The translations under genes were made by a program, and so were the position numbers. A stretch of 64,000 nucleotides of DNA from Cydia pomonella (lineage: Eukaryota > Arthropoda > Insecta > Lepidoptera > Tortricidae), in assembly GCF_033807575.1 (NCBI RefSeq), contig NC_084716.1:1612001-1676000 (forward strand), written 5' to 3'. The notes under the pieces are model-generated. The model worked only from the letters and a program-made list of their open reading frames with translations. It was not told where the DNA came from and ran no database searches. This document shows, piece after piece, positions 60,801-64,000 of the stretch (positions are counted from its first letter, which is position 1; the number at the start of each line of letters is the position of its first letter).

Positions 60801-61963
60801 AGGCTTTAAGCAGCAGCTCATCAAGTGCTGCAAGACTGCTGCCTTCAAGGAGGCCGTCAGCCAGATCGCGGAGTACATCGTTTATCCTGAGGAAATTATT
60901 AATAATTATTGATTATCAGTTACGAATGTGTGCGACGGCCGGCAGCATCTGGAAATAGTAGCGATGAGCGAGTTTTCTTCACGGCCGAGTGTTTTGATTA
61001 GGAAAACTGAACCGAAAACACAATATCTATGACTTTCGGAGAGATTATTTCCAAAAGTATTCACTGAATCAAGAAACGTTTTTAGCAACCTCAATTTTAC
61101 TCGTATTTTTGAAGGCCTATTAATTGGTGTGCCACATGTCGATTTGACTTGAATTTTTTTTTACTTGTAGTTTCATCTATGGAGAGAACCGAAGAATATT
61201 TTTATAAATTTTAACAAATAAACGGATTATCTAAATAAACTTCTAAACTATGTAGCGGCTCACGAAATTTTGTTAAAACTCATCTTATACTTTTCGAGTA
61301 AGATGGTTGTGACCAGTGATCGGAACTATGGGAGTAAAACTTTAACAAAACTTGTTAAGCGGACATAAAATAGTGCATACAGCCCTAAAAATATTCATGT
61401 CCATAGGGATAGGAATAGTATAGTACTTACAGCCATAAAAATATTTACATTCATAGATATTCGAATATTTTTAAGACTATAAGCACTCTTTTTACGTCCG
61501 CTTGATAAGTTTTGTTAAAGTTTTACTCCCATAGTTCCGATCACTGGTTGTGACACACGAACGGATATGGCGAAACTATATAACATAAGGGTTCCGTTTT
61601 TGCCATTTCGGCTACGGAACCTTAAAAATTACTATAACTTATTTATAGGTATATACCGACTGGCTGACTCATCAACGCACAACTTCGTGTTCCTTCATCA
61701 CACAACATTTCCTTATTCGAAAATATTCCCAAAAGCCTTCCCCCCTTACTTAGTATGACGTGATTAATGGACAGCCCTCTAGGCTTAAAACTGTCAAAGT
61801 AACACCTGTCTCTATTATCCAGAAATTCGGTGACATCGATGGGCACCAACGCAACCCCGAAGAAGAGTTCGACAAGCTCAAAGAAGATGTCGAGAGCGAA
61901 GAGCTAGACTCGCAGACAGAAGAACCCGAGCCGGAGGTCAAGAAGAAGACCACCACACCTAAG
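46357..61963 (+). CDS. GLYR1: GLYR1/NDF (NP60), PWWP-domain nucleosome-destabilising factor, N-terminal part
   Basis: Five exons join in phase: 46357-46391, 46480-46516, 46832-46914, 59954-60080, 61754-61963. They encode the first 164 residues and end at a GTATGT donor; the dehydrogenase-like domain lies beyond the right edge. Residues 1-90 form the PWWP domain: YKLGDLVWAKMKGFSPWPGR, then CIYFFGTNNYAWIEDNNIKP. A helical stretch (FKEQLIKSCKTAAFKDAVSQ) and an acidic, Lys-tailed linker (EEEFDKLKEDVESEELDS) follow. Family role: binds H3K36-methylated nucleosomes and helps polymerase II through them; the C-terminal domain resembles 6-phosphogluconate/beta-hydroxyacid dehydrogenases. Intron 3 is 13 kb and full of transposon debris. 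Intron 4 holds six further copies of exon 4's 3' end. Confidence 0.93.
47930..48200 (+). other. Unrecognised fragment ending in a near-perfect hairpin
   Basis: A short frame (VSMLAGKNGELWCPSVFYQS, KTWFEDELIRKWKVDSFRRP) looks protein-like but I do not recognise it. It runs straight into an inverted repeat at 48132-48174 with 18-base arms (agaccaggaaacccttgt) and a 7-base loop. It sits in GLYR1 intron 3. The stretch 48200-49080 shows no gene I can support. Confidence 0.35.
49085..49555 (+). mobile_element. Frameshifted C-terminal fragment of a non-LTR retrotransposon protein
   Basis: Forward frames give SDGLTLIPW, then a short gap and IYDFMPVAVATTGPWALEGK with ELMRDLDRRLRDRG, then, in another frame, SGSYLVQYISLAIQRGNA. 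These are successive blocks of the conserved C-terminal region of reverse-transcriptase polyproteins found in many animal genomes. The frame changes at least twice. It lies in GLYR1 intron 3. Confidence 0.65.
49785..50045 (+). repeat. Interspersed repeat, inverted partner of 53870-54135
   Basis: It runs from ttttggtacaagcttttatc to aacttgcaagatttg. The reverse complement of 53870-54135 carries the same order of blocks (ggcaactaatactcat, caccaaacacagtt-like, agatcagc, acatatgtatg). The two copies lie 4 kb apart in opposite orientation in GLYR1 intron 3. The stretch 50046-51212 is AT-rich and shows nothing I can name. Confidence 0.65.
51213..52214. mobile_element. ~1-kb non-autonomous element with terminal inverted repeats
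   Basis: The left end agggccgatttttcaatccc matches the reverse complement of the right end gggaattgaaaaatcggccct. Sub-terminal cagttaac/gttaac/cagtca motifs recur in both halves. The interior is AT-rich, includes an (at)n run at 51830-51860, and has no transposase. It lies in GLYR1 intron 3. Confidence 0.7.
52330..52815. repeat. Foldback region of gtgtggttgcacctt / aaggtgcaac motifs
   Basis: The motif gtgtggttgcacctttaaac is followed at once by its inverse gtttaaaggtgcaac, and gtgtggtcgcacctta returns at 52797. Repeated phrases (cgattc(c/t)gtaccgtc) occur on both strands. This looks like one or more collapsed inverted-repeat elements. A short SINE-like tail (ccatcaggcgggccgtatgc) lies at 52560-52600. 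Confidence 0.5.
53545..53870 (+). mobile_element. SINE-like element, forward copy
   Basis: It opens with aggtatgggcattgtgaatg and gtgtggtagggcacagcaca and closes with ccgtatgcttgtttgccacc, then an A run. It is the forward version of 34258-34620 and 39058-39392. A (cattcatt) tail of another repeat precedes it. Confidence 0.7.
53870..54135 (-). repeat. Interspersed repeat, inverted partner of 49785-50045
   Basis: See the entry at 49785-50045. It abuts the poly-A tail of the SINE-like element at 53545-53870. From 54136 to 55665 I see no gene: short frames on both strands in 54240-54960 share an unusual gagctt/ggccgaag vocabulary suggesting an old mobile element I cannot name, and 55130-55440 carries an inverted pair of cctTgccctaccct-type blocks. 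Confidence 0.6.
55680..56030. repeat. AT-rich block of repeated ttgttataacat-type inverted motifs
   Basis: The stretch is dominated by variants of gttatataacat, acaaattgtaac and ttgttacaatttgt in both orientations. It starts near ggtgttccaacattaatg and has aaattggaacactg internally. A foldback mobile element is likely, but ends cannot be fixed. Confidence 0.45.
56460..57260. repeat. Long spaced inverted repeat
   Basis: The arm at about 56485-56660 (aaaatgtaacaacaggtaaaa ... tgtcccacaccactgctggg) returns inverted at about 57040-57260 (cccagcagtggtgtgggaca ... ttacctgttgttacatttt). The arms are ~180-200 bp with small gaps and a ~380-bp spacer. The spacer holds a short hairpin with cgcaaaaccggtt-type arms (56866-56924). 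It lies in GLYR1 intron 3. Confidence 0.7.
57415..58040 (-). mobile_element. 5'-truncated non-LTR retrotransposon (C-terminal coding tail and 3' end)
   Basis: A minus-strand frame of 124 residues (58037-57663) contains AYSNKRRKDIICIQTVQRKH, FLGPYLYNRLN and ILRRALQK, related to the Jockey-like tail at 131-620. It is followed by a 3' end with a (tattg)n tail at 57413-57435. Reverse transcriptase and endonuclease are absent. Confidence 0.65.
58060..58925 (+). pseudogene. Broken mariner transposase
   Basis: Forward frames contain TTRDLEKTLNYHYSTIDRHL (helix-turn-helix), WTPHALTDAQRALRVNICES, the first catalytic block ITGDESW, VFWDSQGMLLW, the second block LLHDNARPHTA, and a damaged remnant of the SPDLAPSDYHLF block reading DLDYHLFRALKQHL. 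Stops occur after TPTAT and near the third block, and the N-terminus is missing. It is therefore a dead mariner with a recognisable D,D34D layout. It lies in GLYR1 intron 3. Confidence 0.85.
59626..59782. mobile_element. hAT-type MITE with 8-bp target duplication
   Basis: Ends cagtggcggatttgc and gcaaatccgccactg are perfect inverted repeats. The direct repeat ctagaaac flanks both sides (59618-59625, 59783-59790). The interior is rich in gccgccctaggcc. It ends about 170 bases before GLYR1 exon 4. Confidence 0.9.
60081..60895 (+). repeat. Six extra tandem copies of the GLYR1 exon 4 3' end with donors
   Basis: The box gccgtcagccag (gtcgtc in one copy) starts at 60042 (true exon), 60172, 60311, 60441, 60584, 60714 and 60853. 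Spacings are 130, 139, 130, 143, 130 and 139, an alternating dimer. The first repeats consist of an 87-base exon block (29 codons, after an AG) and a 43- or 52-base spacer. All six copies stay open in the GLYR1 frame and keep QIEEYIVNPE with few changes. Donors: GTAAGT in copies 2 and 3, GGAAGT (lost) in 4, GTAAGC in 5, GTTAGT in 6, GAAATT (lost) in 7. With an AG/TTC acceptor each would be a symmetric phase 0-0 exon. The short spacers make efficient splicing doubtful. Confidence 0.92.
61314..61546. mobile_element. hAT-type MITE with 8-bp target duplication
   Basis: Ends cagtgatcggaactatggga and tcccatagttccgatcactg are perfect inverted repeats extending inward with few mismatches. The direct repeat gttgtgac flanks both sides (61306-61313, 61547-61554). 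Tandem-like atattc/atatt motifs lie at the centre. It lies in GLYR1 intron 4, 200 bases before exon 5. Confidence 0.92.
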
Positions 61964-62229
61964 GTATGTAGTATGGAGGAAACGTTACAAGATTCATATA
62001 ATGTATATTTTCATTTCTTTATTTATTTTATTTTCCTTTTGTAACAATTCGATATATTTTCTGAAAGAGCTACGTATTTGTTTGATTTGATGAACATATA
62101 TATTTTTTAGTCAAATTTCTATAAAGAAAAGTAGCTACTGTATGTAATTGCATGATTTCTATAGTAATATAAATTGTATTTGTGCATTATTTAATGCATG
62201 TTACTTATAAGATGTAATGTTTTGAAAAG

Positions 62230-62390
62230 ATGTGTCCCACCGAGTTTCTTGCCGGTCCATATTGGGATACCCTCCAATTGAGGGGGGACTTAAATCTTCT
62301 TGGGTCAGGTGTAGGGTAAGAGCCGGTGTAGCTTTATTTGACATTTATAAGCGCATTGTAATATGTCTACTTAAATAATAGTAGTTTATG
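62230..62390 (+). mobile_element. Retrotransposon 3' untranslated end
   Basis: It contains gtccatattgggataccctc and gccggtgtagctttatttga, the forward version of 42300-42470. No coding tail precedes it. It lies in GLYR1 intron 5, whose remaining visible part (61964-64000) shows no further exon. Confidence 0.65.
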
Positions 62391-63274
62391 TGACTGCTAC
62401 ATAATAAAAGGCATTAAAATACACGAGTGTTTTAATGCCTTATTATGTATAGTTACATACACTATTTTATCTACACACATATTATAAACTTGCTATGATA
62501 TATTCACTAACCCAAATTACACGGCATCGTTGCTCTCTTGGCGGAACACGCGGATATGTGGTGGCGTCTCCGAAATATTTTTATCGCTCATTTTACACGA
62601 AACTTTTGCTAGAATTACTTTAAAAACAACAAAACATATTCATTGTATACTTAAAACTAATTAAAAGATAGACTGTACGTTAAATGGCGGCAATGAAAAC
62701 TTTTTTCACGCATTTCACGCATTCGTAGTTTTTTTTTAATTCAGAGACAAACTAGAGTCGGGGGCCTATTTCCGTATCAATCGATACAAACTAACATGCG
62801 AGATATGTCAAAATTGTATGCAATTGACATTTCATTTCCAACAAAAAGGCACCTCGACTGATATTAGATAGATAGATAGATAAACCATTTATTCGCTTGC
62901 CACAATACACACAACTAAACAAAAAAATAATACAAACAATAGCAACACCAAAATAAAAATTAAATAAAGAGCAAAAAGCATCAAGAAAAGGTAATGTGTG
63001 CTGTGTGCGTTGCAGCAAAACAAAAGGGTTCTGGCTCAGTAATACGCTCCACTCTTTCGGGTGAAGCACTGATAATTCTGCTAGAACCCAGATCACGAAC
63101 GATTCACGATGTAACAAAAGAAAACATATATATACATAAATATTTAGTAGCATGCCTATAAAATAATAATACGTGTCGTAGTATGGATTATGTAAAAGTG
63201 TGGTGCGTGTTGGTGTATAGTACCTTATTATATCAGATGTCGAGTATAAAACGGCCTACAATAATATAAAGAGT

Positions 63275-63315
63275 TTGTACACATACAGAATACATACATA
63301 CATACATACATTTAT

Positions 63316-63360
<45 letters not shown>
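63275..63360. repeat. Microsatellites: (cata)n followed by (at)n
   Basis: A catacatacata run at about 63290-63310 is followed by an uninterrupted at run at about 63321-63359. The open frame across it is low complexity and not a gene. Confidence 0.9.
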
Positions 63361-63363
<3 letters not shown>

Positions 63364-63514
63364 GTATTTTAATATATGTATGTATATGTATTTATTATTT
63401 ATATATCTTTTTTATTTATATTTGTATATGATAATTATATTGCTTAGTTTTGTGTTTATTCTGTGCTAGACTTCTTTTATTGCATCTGGAACACCTACTG
63501 ACATAACATTTTTT

Positions 63515-63668
63515 TTTTTTTTAATTCCGCTACCTAAAGGTTGTCTGGAAGAGATCGCTTTTTAGCGATAAGACCGCCTGTTGTTTACCTCTTCTTTATG
63601 TGTTGTATTATTTGTACTGTTTCTGTATTGAGGTGTGCAATAAAGTATATTTGTATTGTATTGTATTG
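63515..63668 (+). mobile_element. Non-LTR retrotransposon 3' end with (tattg)n tail
   Basis: It contains aaggttgtctggaagagatc and gcgataagaccgcctgttgt, then gtgcaataaagtatatttg and an attgtattgtattgt tail. The antisense relative is at 20705-20850. This is a familiar lepidopteran element end with no coding sequence here. Confidence 0.75.
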
Positions 63669-64000
63669 TACAGACTAGATTCGGTAATCTGCAACCAAGT
63701 ACCCGTGCGGTATTCCTGCAATTTGTTTATTTAAAAGATACATTTTAAAATGAGATTTAAACGATTGCGATATTAGAATAGAGGCCAAATGGAATTGCTT
63801 TTTTTTTCAGAGATGTTCCAAATTTGAAGTCATAACCAAATCGATTTTGATGTAGTTATGAAGCAATTACAACATCATCACAGATAAGAAATTTGTTGTA
63901 ACAAAACAGTTTATCGTAATGTTGGCCATTATTTACGGATTTTGAAGGCATCATAGAGGGTTTATGATATGTGTGTAGATAAACTATCTTTATCTTCACT

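Noticed and set aside
63275..63469. 64-residue frame rich in Ile and Tyr
   Set aside because: It is translated microsatellite and AT-rich sequence.

Overview
This window is eukaryotic nuclear DNA, most likely from a moth or butterfly. The evidence is intron-rich genes with insect-type proteins, and dense short interspersed elements of types I know from Lepidoptera: repeats ending in gggttccgtac, and tRNA-derived SINEs with a (TATT)n tail. The species cannot be read from the sequence.

Four protein-coding genes can be assembled exon by exon with matching splice phases. (1) Pcf11 (minus, 22056 to 1711, 3' end beyond the left edge) is the mRNA cleavage/termination factor: CID, coiled coil, RDPRL region, three DVDLR motifs, a long beta-rich region and a zinc finger. 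(2) YIPF1/2 (plus, 25628-27964) is a complete five-membrane-span Golgi Yip1-family protein of 294 residues. (3) ATRIP, called mus304 in Drosophila (minus, 45895 to 31004), is complete with 12 or 13 coding exons and about 803 residues. (4) GLYR1/NDF (plus, 46357 to beyond the right edge) has its PWWP domain and acidic linker in five exons. ATRIP and GLYR1 are head to head with about 460 bp between start codons.

The most striking observation is one structural event seen five times in three of the four genes. The 3' end of an exon, its 5' splice donor and some intron sequence have been copied one or more times into the downstream intron. The sites are Pcf11 exon 11 (two extra copies), ATRIP exon 5 (one degenerate copy), ATRIP exon 7 (about ten extra copies in a 510-bp higher-order repeat), ATRIP exon 12 (eight copies of 137 bp, nearly identical) and GLYR1 exon 4 (six extra copies, all open in the original frame). 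In each case the first donor restores the reading frame to the next exon, so the copies can lie silently in the intron. They nevertheless carry many competing donors and, in GLYR1, look like phase-0 cassette exons.

The rest is introns and intergenic DNA filled with transposon debris. It includes non-LTR retrotransposon fragments, a broken mariner transposase, SINEs, four short non-autonomous elements with perfect 8-bp target duplications (hAT type), three copies of a 125-bp TA-flanked palindrome, and an inverted-repeat element carrying a piece of 5S rRNA sequence. I found no CRISPR arrays, intact rRNA genes, convincing tRNA genes or viral genes.
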